Assembly: GCA_903876615.1 (NCBI GenBank)
Contig: CAIRAS010000363.1
Location: 1 to 11,148, forward strand
DNA: 11,148 nt
Source of the DNA: an uncultured Holophagaceae bacterium
GTDB taxonomy: Bacteria; Acidobacteriota; Holophagae; Holophagales; Holophagaceae
Reading direction: 5' to 3'
The position numbers and the translations under genes are program-made. Under the pieces are notes generated by a model, which worked only from the letters and a program-made list of their open reading frames with translations, was not told the DNA's origin and ran no database searches. Numbering within the stretch: the stretch's first letter is position 1; each line of letters begins with the position of its first letter. Below are positions 1 to 8,000 of this stretch, in pieces.

Positions 1-241
1 AGGAGGTGGTCCCCGCCGAGTTGGTGACTGTGCAGGTCACCGTCAGCGTTCCGGATGACCCGGCGGTATAGGTGATGGTGTTCGTCCCCTGCCCGCCCGT
101 GATCGTGCCACCCGTGATCGTCCAGACGTAGGTGCTGCCCGCCTGGGGCGTGACGGAAGCGGTGTAGCTCCCCTGCGAGGAGGTCAGATTGGCCGGGGTC
201 GTGATCACCGGCGTGGTCGGCGCCGCCACGACCGTCACGGT
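1..241 (-). repeat. In-frame 516-bp-period repeat, copy 2 (encodes Ig-like unit)
   Basis: Positions 1-241 match 517-757 closely, with scattered mostly silent changes. The offset of 516 bp equals 172 codons, so the repeat keeps the reading frame of the minus-strand Ig-like gene. A more divergent third relative lies at about 1275-1440. The copy may continue beyond the left edge. Confidence 0.85.
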
Positions 242-1834
242 GCAGGTGGTGGCGGCCGTGGTTCCGACCGCATTCGTGACGGTCAGCGTGAAGGTGTAGG
301 TCCCTATCGTCAGCGCCCCGGTGGAGATGGCCGTCCCGGAGGTGGCCGAGGTCGTCAGGGTGCCCGAGCTGGTCCCGCTGTAGGTGATCGCAGCGGTACC
401 GCCGCTGAAGCTCGGCACGAGGGTGGTGCTGGTGCCCGTGGAGATCGTCCCGGCGGTCGCCGTCAGGCTCGTCGCCACGGGAGCCGCGACGATGGCGATG
501 CCGGGGGTGGTGTACGACGAGGTGGTCCCCGCCGGGTTGGTGACCGTGCAGGTCACCGTCAGGGTTCCGGAGGCCCCGGCAGTGTAGGTGATGGTGTTCG
601 TGCCCTGTCCGCCCGTGATCGTGCCGCCCGTGATCGTCCAGACGTAGGTGCTGCCCGCCTGGGGCGTGACGGAAGCGGTGTAGCTCCCCTGCGAGGAGGT
701 CACATTGGCCGGGGTTGTGATCACCGGCGTGGTCGGTGCCGCGACGACCGTCACGGTGGTCAGGCTCGTGACCGAGGTGTTGTCCGCCGAGGTCGCGAGG
801 ATCGTGTAGGTGCCTGGCGTGGCAGGAGCCGTCCAGGTGGACCCGGACCAGGAACCGGCGCCACCAGAGGTGCTCCAGGTCATGCTGTTCGTTGCACCTC
901 CCGTGGCGGTCGCGGTGTAGGCCTGGGTCGTGCTTGCGGTCCTGGTGGCAGCTGCGGGAGTGATCGGGCCGATCGACACCACGGTGGGAGCGGCACTCAC
1001 CGCGGCGCTCGTCGTCGTTCCAGCCGCGTCCCGCACCGTCAGGTAGTAGGTTGCGGCGGTCTTGAAGCCGCTGGCCTGGACTGGAAGGGAGGTCCCGGAA
1101 GTGGCCGAGGGACTGATATCCGAGGCGCCTGCAGAGGTTCCCACCACAGCCGTCCCTCCCGTGAAGGTCGGCGTCACACTGATATTGGTCGCGCCAAAGG
1201 GCGGGGTCGGGTTGCTGATGAGCATGCTGCCCGCCGGGGGGGACACGACGGTGCTGCTCGCGGTGCTATTCGAGGAGGTTGTGCCCCCCTGGTTGGTGAC
1301 GCTGCAAGCCACAGTAACGGTGCTGGTAGCCCCGGCCGTGTAGGTGATGCTGTTCGTTCCCTGCCCGCCCGTGATCGTGCCACCCGTAATCGTCCAGACG
1401 TAGGTGCTGCCCGACTGGGGCGGAACCGAGGCGGTGTAGCCTGTTTGGTTGGCCGTCACATAGGCCGGGGCCGTGATGGTCGGAGGCGGCAGGATGGTCA
1501 CCTGGGCGCTGGCTGCGTAGCGCACGTCGTCGTTCCACATGGCCAGCACCAGGCACTGACCCGGGGTTGCGCCAGCCGTGAACCGCCCCGCGGCATTGAT
1601 GGTCCCCCCCGTGGCCGGCTGCACAGACCAGGTCACGCTGTTGCCCCAGGGTGTCTTGGCCGAAAACTGGAGGGTCTGGCCTGCCACCAAAGTGGCCGCG
1701 TCCGGCGTGATGGTCAGCACCTGGTTGGCTGTGCCCACCCCGCCGCTGCTGGCGTGTCCACCGTCCCAGCAGCCCAACTGAGCCAACAGCAGGAGGGCGG
1801 GGAAAGCCAGGAAGCGGAGCGCGCGGTGCGACAT
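1..1834 (-). CDS. Multi-domain Ig-like repeat surface protein, lipoprotein-like N-terminus (partial, runs off left edge)
   Basis: This frame is open from ATG 1834 to the window edge (611 codons, no stop found reading every codon), so the C-terminus is missing. The in-frame ATG at 1843 is an alternative; 1834 is preferred because a GGGGTG stretch (1849-1844) lies 9 nt upstream of it. A hydrophobic signal ends in AQLGC at residues 18-22, a possible lipoprotein site although Gln at -3 is not canonical. Residues about 30-115 form a BIG2-like domain (TITPDAATLVAGQTLQFSA, VTWSVQPATGG, FTAG, VLAMWN). After it come PKD/Ig-like units containing STYVWTITGGTITGGQGTN at about residues 119-187, 362-440 and 538-611, separated by other Ser/Thr/Gly-rich beta-type segments. 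These families are usually extracellular adhesive or stalk modules; no catalytic motif is seen. A direct-repeat array lies upstream at 2022-2061. The exact role is unknown. Confidence 0.85.
   Translation of the reverse strand, partial: MSHRALRFLAFPALLLLAQLGCWDGGHASSGGVGTANQVLTITPDAATLVAGQTLQFSAKTPWGNSVTWSVQPATGGTINAAGRFTAGATPGQCLVLAMWNDDVRYAASAQVTILPPPTITAPAYVTANQTGYTASVPPQSGSTYVWTITGGTITGGQGTNSITYTAGATSTVTVACSVTNQGGTTSSNSTASSTVVSPPAGSMLISNPTPPFGATNISVTPTFTGGTAVVGTSAGASDISPSATSGTSLPVQASGFKTAATYYLTVRDAAGTTTSAAVSAAPTVVSIGPITPAAATRTASTTQAYTATATGGATNSMTWSTSGGAGSWSGSTWTAPATPGTYTILATSADNTSVTSLTTVTVVAAPTTPVITTPANVTSSQGSYTASVTPQAGSTYVWTITGGTITGGQGTNTITYTAGASGTLTVTCTVTNPAGTTSSYTTPGIAIVAAPVATSLTATAGTISTGTSTTLVPSFSGGTAAITYSGTSSGTLTTSATSGTAISTGALTIGTYTFTLTVTNAVGTTAATTCTVTVVAAPTTPVITTPANLTSSQGSYTASVTPQAGSTYVWTITGGTITGGQGTNTITYTAGSSGTLTVTCTVTNSAGTTS
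517..757 (-). repeat. In-frame 516-bp-period repeat, copy 1 (encodes Ig-like unit)
   Basis: This is the partner of the repeat at 1-241 and encodes the same unit (TPANVTSSQGSYTASVTPQ followed by the YVWTITGGTITGG core). The near identity suggests recent duplication or ongoing gene conversion within the coding sequence. Confidence 0.85.
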
Positions 1835-2021
1835 CACGGCCATCACCCCAGCGGCGCCAGATGAGGCCAGGGGCGACAGCTCGCCTTGGCTTCAGTCTCG
1901 AGGGCAGCAGTGGGGGCGGGAGAGAGTGGGTGCAGACCGTTGTACAGGCAGGGGGCGAAGGTGGCGTTCTTGATCTCCATTTCTTGAGGTTGTCCACCCA
2001 GCCAGTACTGCTCAACGAATA

Positions 2022-2061
2022 CCGATAAACAGTTCCTGACAGATCCTGACAAATACTGACA
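2022..2061 (-). promoter_or_regulatory. Direct-repeat array 1 (3 x 10 bp + TGTT half-repeat), candidate response-regulator operator
   Basis: Read on the minus strand, the units are TGTCAGTATT (2061-2052), TGTCAGGATC (2051-2042), TGTCAGGAAC (2041-2032) and then TGTTTATCGG (2031-2022), all in a strict 10-bp register. The array faces the Ig-like gene and ends 187 bp before its start. OmpR/PhoB-family regulators typically bind tandem direct repeats of about one helical turn, so this is a candidate operator for the adjacent regulator; the pairing is inferred. Confidence 0.7.
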
Positions 2062-2217
2062 TTCGACCTGGAGACTCAGGAGTGGCGAGGCCTTCCGTGA
2101 ACCGCTACAGCTGGCACCGGGGCCTCCATTCGCCCCATTGCGGCGGCGCGCTCCCGGTCGAGAGTCGCCTGGGGAATGATTCGACCTTCACGCTGCTGCT
2201 GCTTCTCGAGGACCAGC

Positions 2218-2257
2218 TGTAAGGATTGGTCAGGATTGGTAAGGAAGTGTTGGTCGC
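2218..2257 (+). promoter_or_regulatory. Direct-repeat array 2, degenerate copy upstream of the response-regulator gene
   Basis: The units are TGTAAGGATT, GGTCAGGATT and GGTAAGGAAG, followed by TGTTGGTCGC, again in 10-bp register. It is the most degenerate of the four arrays. It lies 140 bp before the chosen start of the regulator gene, which suggests autoregulation. Its downstream flank (GCTTTC then TTGGC) closely resembles that of the array at 10435-10474. Confidence 0.6.
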
Positions 2258-2397
2258 TTTCCTTGGCGCTCTGGCAGAGGCGGTGCCAGATTCGCCACAA
2301 GCCCTGCAGGGGACCTGCCGCCTGCACCCATCCCAAGAGATGGCCCGGGCCCCTCCTCCGGCGACTGAGACCCGGCCGCCCCTTCCGACTGCACCCC

Positions 2398-3129
2398 ATG
2401 AGCCCCAGCCCCCTGTCGAGCCTCGAGAGCATTCCCCTGGCCATCTGCGAGGATGACCGCGAGCTCTGCGAGATCCTCCAGGCAGGCCTCATCCACTTCG
2501 GAATCCAGGTGCTCGCTGCAGCGGAGGGTCGGGCCCTGGACCTGCTCCTGGCTGAGCACCACCCGGCCGTGGTGGTGCTGGACATCGGCCTGCCCGGTGA
2601 GGACGGGCTCTCCATCGCCCGCCGCCTGCGCGCCAAGGAGGGGCCTCCTCTGGGGCTCATCATGCTCACGGCACGGGGAGCCCTGGAGGACCGGCTGGCG
2701 GCCCTGAAGGAGGGCGTGGACGCCTACTTCGTGAAGCCCGTGGACCTCCGAGAGCTGGCCCTCGCTATTCGCAACCTGCACCGACGCCTGACCCAGCCCC
2801 TCCAGGCCGAACCGGCGCCCGGCTCCTACAGCCTCGACGCCACCCACTCCACCCTGCGCCTTCCCTCCGGAGAGCAGGTGTCGCTCTCGGCCACCGAGCT
2901 GCGGCTCCTGCAGGTGCTGGCCCTCAACCCGGGCGAGGTGGTCCAGCGCAGTGCCCTGCTGCACAACCTCCAGCAGCCCGTGGATGCCCCGGCAATGCAG
3001 CGGCTGGAGGCCCACATCAGCCGCCTGCGGGGGAAGGTCCGCCAGCAGGAAGGCGCCGCCCCCCTGCCCCTCCAGGCCTGCCACGGCATCGGCTACTCCT
3101 TCCTGGCCCCGCTGCAGCTGCAGCCCTAG
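2398..3129 (+). CDS. OmpR/PhoB-family response regulator (REC + winged-helix DNA-binding domain)
   Basis: The 243-residue product has the normal length and order for this family. The receiver domain (about residues 12-131) has the acidic pocket E18-D19-D20, phosphoacceptor D62 in VVVLDIGLPGEDG, T91 in LIMLTA and K113 in YFVKP. The C-terminal domain (about 142-238) is a Trans_reg_C winged helix with LSATELRLLQVLALNPGEVV, the recognition-helix region RLEAHISRLRGKV and the final GIGYSF hairpin. It should bind tandem direct repeats when phosphorylated. The frame is open upstream to an ATG at 2176, but that extension is Cys/Arg/Pro-rich, covers the repeat array at 2218-2257 and has no homology-like character, so the start was set at 2398, although no clear Shine-Dalgarno precedes it. 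No histidine kinase gene is in the window, so the partner is unknown. Confidence 0.93.
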   Translation: MSPSPLSSLESIPLAICEDDRELCEILQAGLIHFGIQVLAAAEGRALDLLLAEHHPAVVVLDIGLPGEDGLSIARRLRAKEGPPLGLIMLTARGALEDRLAALKEGVDAYFVKPVDLRELALAIRNLHRRLTQPLQAEPAPGSYSLDATHSTLRLPSGEQVSLSATELRLLQVLALNPGEVVQRSALLHNLQQPVDAPAMQRLEAHISRLRGKVRQQEGAAPLPLQACHGIGYSFLAPLQLQP

Positions 3130-3136
3130 CGGCGGA

Positions 3137-3176
3137 TGTCAGGAATTGTCAGGAATTGTCAGGAATTGTTCATCGG
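3137..3176 (+). promoter_or_regulatory. Direct-repeat array 3, perfect 3 x TGTCAGGAAT + TGTT half-repeat
   Basis: Three identical copies of TGTCAGGAAT start at 3137, 3147 and 3157, followed by TGTTCATCGG at 3167. This is the best-conserved of the four arrays. It begins 7 bp after the regulator stop codon and ends 98 bp before the barrel-protein start. A T-rich ATTTTTAG (3207-3214), 70 bp from the array start, could act as a -10 region; a matching -35 is not evident, as is common at promoters that depend on an activator. Confidence 0.8.
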
Positions 3177-3274
3177 TAGTGATCGTCCTGCCCCAGCTAG
3201 GGTGCGATTTTTAGGACCGGGAGATCTGGGGTGCCAGTTCCCGTCCGCTGCCCAACCGCCTCCCAGGTGAATTC

Positions 3275-4264
3275 ATGCGCCATCCCTCCAGCCTCCTCCT
3301 CACAAGCCTTCCGATCGCAGCGGCCTTGGCGCTGTCGCTGGGCTGCCCCTCACGTAGCGGCGGGAAGGCGCCCGAGACCCCGGCGGCGCATGAGGTCCCC
3401 AAGGTCGCAGCGCCAGACCCGTTAGCGCCCGCACCCGCGCCCCTGGTCTTGCCTGTGGAGCAACCGAAGCCCAGGACAGCCCGACCCCGCCTGGCGAAGG
3501 CGGTGGCCACTCCGCACCTCACCCCTGCCCCCGCAGCCGCGACCGTGTCCGCAACCCCAGCCGTCCCCACCAGCCCCGCACCCCCCGCCCCGGGCGCCAA
3601 CCCTAGTCCGGCCCCTGCCGCGGGCCACCCACCCACAGTGCCTGCCCTGGCGCCGCCGCAAGCCGCCGCGCTCCTCGCGCCCTCCGCACAGCCCACCTCC
3701 GCAGCACCCACGAAGGCCGCTGCGACTGCCAAGGCCTCCTACCGCCGCATCGTCGAGTCCTACGGCGCGCAGCTGGCGCTGGTGTCGCCCACGAACGGCG
3801 GACTGCGCCTCGCGGCAGGTGGCCCCAGCGTGGCGCTGGGCGTGAGCATGGTCTGGAACCTGCCGAAGGGCCTCCGCCTGAGGCCCCGGCTCGACTACAC
3901 GGTGTTCGCCAGTGAAACGCGCACCAGCACCGCGGCGCCACTGTCCCAGACCCTGAGCACCCGCGTGTCGAGCCTGGGCCTGGGCGCGGACTTCCTCCTG
4001 CCCATGGGCTCGCGCTGGGGTGTGGGCCTGGCCGTGTCAGAGATCCGCTGGTCCGTGGCCAGCACCAACACTGTGACGCCGACGCTGGGCGGGAGCATGA
4101 CGCTGTCGGGGACTTCGCACTGGACGCGGCTGGGCTACGGCCCGGTCGTGACTTTCAAGGCAAGCGAGCACCTCGAGGTGGAGTTCCGGGCGCTGAGCAG
4201 CCACTACGGCTACGAGAACCAGCCTGCGAGCACGGCCACCGTCGGCCTGCTGTGGCGCTTCTAG
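3275..4264 (+). CDS. Signal peptide + Pro/Ala-rich linker + outer-membrane beta-barrel protein
   Basis: The 329-residue product starts with a signal sequence ending ALSLGC (Cys24), a possible lipoprotein site with an atypical Ser at -3. Residues about 30-150 are a disordered-looking linker very rich in Pro and Ala. Residues about 155-329 alternate polar and hydrophobic residues with many Gly and aromatics (GLRLRPRLDYTVF, SLGLGADFLLPMG, WGVGLAVSEIRW, HLEVEFRALSSHYGY) and end VGLLWRF. A C-terminal Phe is typical of the signal read by the BAM machinery for beta-barrels. It is therefore probably an outer-membrane barrel whose linker could cross the periplasm or reach the cell wall. The start has AGGTGA at 3265-3270, 4 nt upstream. 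The gene follows array 3 and is 10 bp before the next gene, so the two are likely cotranscribed. The specific function is not recognisable. Confidence 0.82.
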   Translation: MRHPSSLLLTSLPIAAALALSLGCPSRSGGKAPETPAAHEVPKVAAPDPLAPAPAPLVLPVEQPKPRTARPRLAKAVATPHLTPAPAAATVSATPAVPTSPAPPAPGANPSPAPAAGHPPTVPALAPPQAAALLAPSAQPTSAAPTKAAATAKASYRRIVESYGAQLALVSPTNGGLRLAAGGPSVALGVSMVWNLPKGLRLRPRLDYTVFASETRTSTAAPLSQTLSTRVSSLGLGADFLLPMGSRWGVGLAVSEIRWSVASTNTVTPTLGGSMTLSGTSHWTRLGYGPVVTFKASEHLEVEFRALSSHYGYENQPASTATVGLLWRF

Positions 4265-4274
4265 GGCGATGACC

Positions 4275-4808
4275 ATGCTCCGCTGCCGCCGTTCCTTCCC
4301 TGTACTCGCCGCCACGGGCGCGCTGCTGCTGGCCATGCTCGGTTGCGGCGGCGGCAGCCGCAGCACCGGCGATCAGGTGGCCACGGCCAACCTGGTGCTG
4401 GCGATCACGCCAGGCGCGGCCTCGGTGGCGCCGGGTCAGACCCTGCAGTTCTCCGCCAACACCCCCTGGGGCACGGGCGTCACCTGGTCCGTGCAGCCTG
4501 CCACCGGCGGCAGCATCAACTCGGCGGGCCTGTTCACGGCGTCCAGCGCGCAGGGCCAGTGCCAGGTATTGGCCATGTGGAACAACGACGTGCGCTACAC
4601 GGCCAGCGCTCTGGTGACGATCCTGCCGCCGCCGCCCATCACGGTGATCACCCCGGCTCTGGTGCAGGCCTCGGGGGTGCAGCAGACGGTGCCCGGCACC
4701 GGCATCGCGCACGCGGCCGTGGTGGGCGAGAGCGTCCCCGCGACGAACGCGGTGGGGACCGTGGATCCCAGCGTGAAGGTGCGGCACGGGTTCGAGCCGC
4801 CGAAGTAA
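4275..4808 (+). CDS. Short Ig-like (BIG2-type) lipoprotein-like protein, paralogue of the minus-strand Ig-like protein
   Basis: This 177-residue product has an N-terminal signal ending AMLGC (Cys24), a possible lipoprotein site. Residues about 30-118 form a BIG2-like domain nearly superimposable on the N-terminal domain of the minus-strand gene (shared TLQFSA, TPWG, VTWSVQPATGG, VLAMWN, DVRY, VTILPPP). The Ig repeat chain of that gene is absent; instead the protein ends in a different tail of about 55 residues containing VPGTGIAHAAVVGESVPATN and KVRHGFEPPK, which I do not recognise. An in-frame ATG lies at 4269; 4275 is chosen because AGGG at 4263-4266 is then 8 nt away. That AGGG overlaps the upstream stop codon, which suggests translational coupling to the barrel gene. 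It may be a surface partner of the barrel protein, but that is inference. Confidence 0.8.
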   Translation: MLRCRRSFPVLAATGALLLAMLGCGGGSRSTGDQVATANLVLAITPGAASVAPGQTLQFSANTPWGTGVTWSVQPATGGSINSAGLFTASSAQGQCQVLAMWNNDVRYTASALVTILPPPPITVITPALVQASGVQQTVPGTGIAHAAVVGESVPATNAVGTVDPSVKVRHGFEPPK

Positions 4809-4814
4809 CGACGG

Positions 4815-4895
4815 GTCACCACGAAGACCACGAAGAAAAGAACAAGAACAACTAATCCACCGAGAAGACACGAAGAAAAGCGAAGAAGGCAAAGC
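4815..4895 (+). repeat. Intergenic CCACGAAGA-type repeat tract
   Basis: Two related purine-rich units lie here: CACCACGAAGACCACGAAGA followed by AAAGAACAAG (from about 4817), and CCACCGAGAAGACACGAAGA followed by AAAGCGAAG (from about 4857). Such CCACGAAGACACGAAG-like tracts recur between genes in many environmental bacterial genomes and have no known function. The base composition is clearly lower in GC than the flanking genes. Minus-strand frames here (Val/Phe/Leu-rich) look spurious. Confidence 0.6.
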
Positions 4896-4933
4896 AAACA
4901 AGCAAGGCCCTACGGCACCACCCGCAGTTTTCC

Positions 4934-4960
4934 GCTCGGATTCGCGCAGCGAATCCGAGC
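4934..4960. repeat. Perfect 12-bp inverted repeat with 3-nt loop (possible RNA hairpin)
   Basis: GCTCGGATTCGC (4934-4945) and GCGAATCCGAGC (4949-4960) are exact reverse complements separated by GCA. No T-run follows, so it is not a classic intrinsic terminator. It lies 44-70 bp upstream of the fibre-protein start, inside the probable leader. It may be an attenuator, an mRNA-stabilising hairpin, a REP-like element or a protein-binding palindrome. Confidence 0.7.
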
Positions 4961-5003
4961 CGCACGCGAACGACCGCCCCATCCGAACCCTCCCAGGTGA
5001 ACC

Positions 5004-8000
5004 ATGCGCCACTCCTTCCTCACTCCCACCATCGCGGCCCTGGTGGCCTGCACCGCCCTGCCGCCGCTGCGGGCCCAGGAGCTGCCCGTGGCCGCGGCCG
5101 TGGACGCGGCGCCAGCGCCCACCCTGGCCTACCAGGGCCGGCTGCTCGAAGGTGGCGCGGCCGCCAACGGGGCGCGGCAGTTCGTGTTCGGCATCCTGGA
5201 CAGCGCGGGGCTCGAGCAGTGGAGCTCAGGCCCGCTGACTCTGACGGTGACCGAAGGCCTCTACTCCGTGGTGCTGGGCAGCACTGGGATGCCCACGTTG
5301 CCCGTGGCGCTCCTCGGCAAGGCCGGGCTCAAGCTCCACGTCACCCTGGCGGGGCAGGCGCTGACGCCGGACGTGGCCATCGTGCCCGCCTTCCAGGCCC
5401 GCAGCGCCTGGGAGGTGACAGGCACCTTCGGCGGCGATCTCGGCGGCACCCAGAACCAGATCCTGGTCATGAAGTTGCAGGGCATGCCCCTGGACCTCAC
5501 CTCCAGCGCACCCACCAGCGGCCAAGCCCTGGTGTTCAATGGCACCAAGTGGGTGCCCTCCAGCGTGGCGGGAACGCCTGGACCTGCGGGTGCCACCGGG
5601 GCAACAGGGGCCCAGGGCCCCATCGGCCTCACCGGCCTCACCGGCCTCACCGGCCTCACCGGCCCAGCCGGTGCGACGGGGCCTCAGGGCCTTCAGGGTG
5701 TGGCGGGTGTGCCGGGTGTCGCGGGAGCGGCGGGCGGCGCAGGGGTCGCCGGCGCCCAGGGCGCGGCGGGTGCCACCGGCTTCGCAGGCCAGACGGGTGC
5801 TCAGGGCCCCGCAGGGAGCCAGGGCGCCCAGGGTGTGAGTGGCAGCAACGGCCAGGTCCTCATCGCAGGCAACGCTGCGCTCTCAGGCACGGTGGATCCC
5901 TCCGCAGGGGTCGGTGCGAACGGCGACTTCTATGTGAACACCACCACGAACATGATCTTTGGCCCCAAGACCGGCAGCGGGTGGCCGAGCGGCTCCGTGA
6001 GCATCGTGGGCCCCCAGGGCCAGCAGGGCCTCCAGGGCCCCCAGGGTCCGCAGGGCCTGGCCGGGGCCAATGGTGTGAATGGCGCCACGGGCCCGCAGGG
6101 GGCGCAGGGCGTGGCGGGCGCCACGGGTCCCCAAGGGGTCACGGGTACCGCCGGTCAGATCCTCATTGCAGGAAAGGCGGCGCTGTCGGGCACGACGAAC
6201 CCCGGCAACAGCGTGGGCGTGGACGGCGACTTCTACGTGAACATCACCACCAACATGGTCTTTGGCCCCAAGACCAGCAGCGTCTGGCCGAGCGGTTCCG
6301 TGAGCATCGTGGGTCCCCAGGGCGCGCAGGGCCTGCAGGGCTCGGCCGGTGCTCAGGGTGCTGCCGGTGCCACCGGGCCCCAGGGCCTCACGGGTGCCAC
6401 CGGCTCCGCTGGACCCGTCGGCCCTCAGGGCTCCAAGGGCGACACCGGCGCCACCGGGCCCGCCGGCGTCAGCCCCCTCACCCTGAGCGGCACCAGCGTG
6501 GTCTACACCGCCGGTTCCCTGGGCATCGGCAGCAGCACGCCCGATGCCAGCGCCCTGGTCGACCTCGCCAGCACCAGCAAGGGCTTCCTACCACCGCGCA
6601 TGACGGCCGCTCAGCGGGCCGCCATCGCCACCCCCGCCGCGGGCTTGTTGGTCTATCAGTCCGATGGCACCGCAGGCCTCTACCAGTTCGACGGTGCGGC
6701 CTGGGCCCAGGTGGGCGGCGGTAGCGGAGGGGGTTCTGGCACGGTCACCAGCGTCACCAAGACCGCCGGCTCGGCCATCACCATCGGCGGCACGGCCGCA
6801 GCGCCCACCGTGGGCCTGGACCCGACGGCCCTGACGCTGACCCAAGCCCAGATCACCGGCCTGAGCACGGACCTGGCGGCGAAAGTGCCCACCAGCACCA
6901 CCGTCAACGGCCATGCCCTCAGCGCCAACGTCACCGTGTCCGCCAGCGACCTCACCACCGGGACGCTGCCCCATGCGCAGCTGCCCACCCTCGCCAAGGC
7001 CGATGTGGGCCTGGGCAATGTGGATAACACGACGGATGCCAGCAAGCCCGTGTCCAGTGCCACGGTCACGGCGCTGGGCCTGAAGGCCTCCTTGGACTCC
7101 GCGCCGACCTTTACCGGCAATGTGACGGCCCCCACCTTCGTGGGCGCCCTCTCGGGCAATGCGACCACCGCGACGAGTGCCACCACGGCAGGCAGTGCCA
7201 CCACCGCCGCCGGGCTGTCGGCCACGCTGGCCGTCGGCAGCGGCGGCACGGGTTCAACCACTCGGAACTTCGTGGACCTTACCTCCTCGGAAACCATCGC
7301 CGGCACGAAGACCTTCAGCAGCCCGATCGTAGGCAGCATCACAGGCAACGCGGCGACGGCAACGAGTGCGGCGACGGCCGCCGGGCTGTCAGCGACGCTG
7401 GCGGTCACCAGTGGCGGCACGGGGCTGAATAGCGGGGGCAGCAGCGGCCAGGTGCTCACGATGGTGGGCAGCGCCCCGGCCTGGCAGGCCGCGGCCACCA
7501 TGACCTCCGACGCGAGCGGCAACACCAAGGGCGGCGGCAGCGCCCTCGGCAGCCTGAGCACCGGGACCAATAACACCGCGATCGGCTCGACCGCCCTGGG
7601 GGCCAAAACCACCGGGAACTACAATACGGCGCTGGGCAACGCCGCTGGCGAGGTCTCCACCGCCGCCAGCAACACCACCCTGATCGGCTTCAGCGCGGGC
7701 CGGGCCGCCGGCACCGGCAGCACCATCGTCGGCGCCAACGCCGCAACCACCCACACCGGCGCCTACAACGCCGCCCTGGGGGACTACACCCTCGGGGGCA
7801 ACAGCGCCACCGGCTCCTTCAACGTGGCCGTCGGCAGCGCCGCCCTGCCAGCGGCCACCAGCGCCGCCAGCAACACGGCGGTGGGCTACTACGCGGGGCA
7901 GCAGCTGACCACGGGGGGCAAGAACATCCTCCTGGGCCAGTACGCCGGCCAGAACCTGGTTGCCACGGGCAACAACATCATCCTCGGCCACGACGGGGTG

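Larger units (their letters stand above)
1835..2397. other. Divergent intergenic region between the Ig-like gene and the response-regulator gene
   Basis: This 563-bp stretch separates two divergently transcribed genes. It holds two direct-repeat arrays, at 2022-2061 pointing left and 2218-2257 pointing right. A 45-codon frame on the minus strand (1980-1843) ends in a TGA that overlaps the alternative ATG at 1843; it could be a coupled leader peptide but has no recognisable content. Between the arrays (2062-2217) I see no convincing gene, hairpin or repeat. Frames open there on both strands look like by-products of high GC. Confidence 0.6.

Noticed and set aside
1843..1980. 45-codon minus-strand leader frame whose TGA overlaps the ATG at 1843
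   Set aside because: The overlap is suggestive of coupling, but the peptide shows no known leader feature and the start has only a weak purine tract; kept as a remark only.
1266..2015. Long minus-strand frame in another register within the Ig-like gene region
   Set aside because: It is Arg/His/Pro-rich and out of frame with the repeat-structured Ig-like coding sequence, which is continuous from 1834 to the edge.
2062..2250. Possible small genes between the arrays (a plus frame ending at the TAA 2220-2222 and a minus frame continuing under the regulator gene)
   Set aside because: Neither has a ribosome binding site or recognisable sequence, and the minus frame runs antisense through a well-supported gene.
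2176..2397. N-terminal extension of the response-regulator frame back to ATG 2176
   Set aside because: The extension is Cys/Arg/Pro-rich with no family match, lies before a complete receiver domain and would cover the direct-repeat array; the ATG at 2398 gives the normal family length.
2022..3176. Reading the direct-repeat arrays as a CRISPR or as iterons of an origin
   Set aside because: There are no spacers, units are 10 bp, copy number is three per site, and the arrays sit singly in front of different genes.
4934..4960. Reading the inverted repeat as a rho-independent terminator
   Set aside because: No T-run follows on either strand; the flank is GC-rich.
4997..6724. 575-codon plus frame overlapping the fibre gene
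   Set aside because: It is an Arg/Gly/His-rich out-of-frame reading of the collagen-like region; the 5004 frame has the signal peptide, domains and correct C-terminus.
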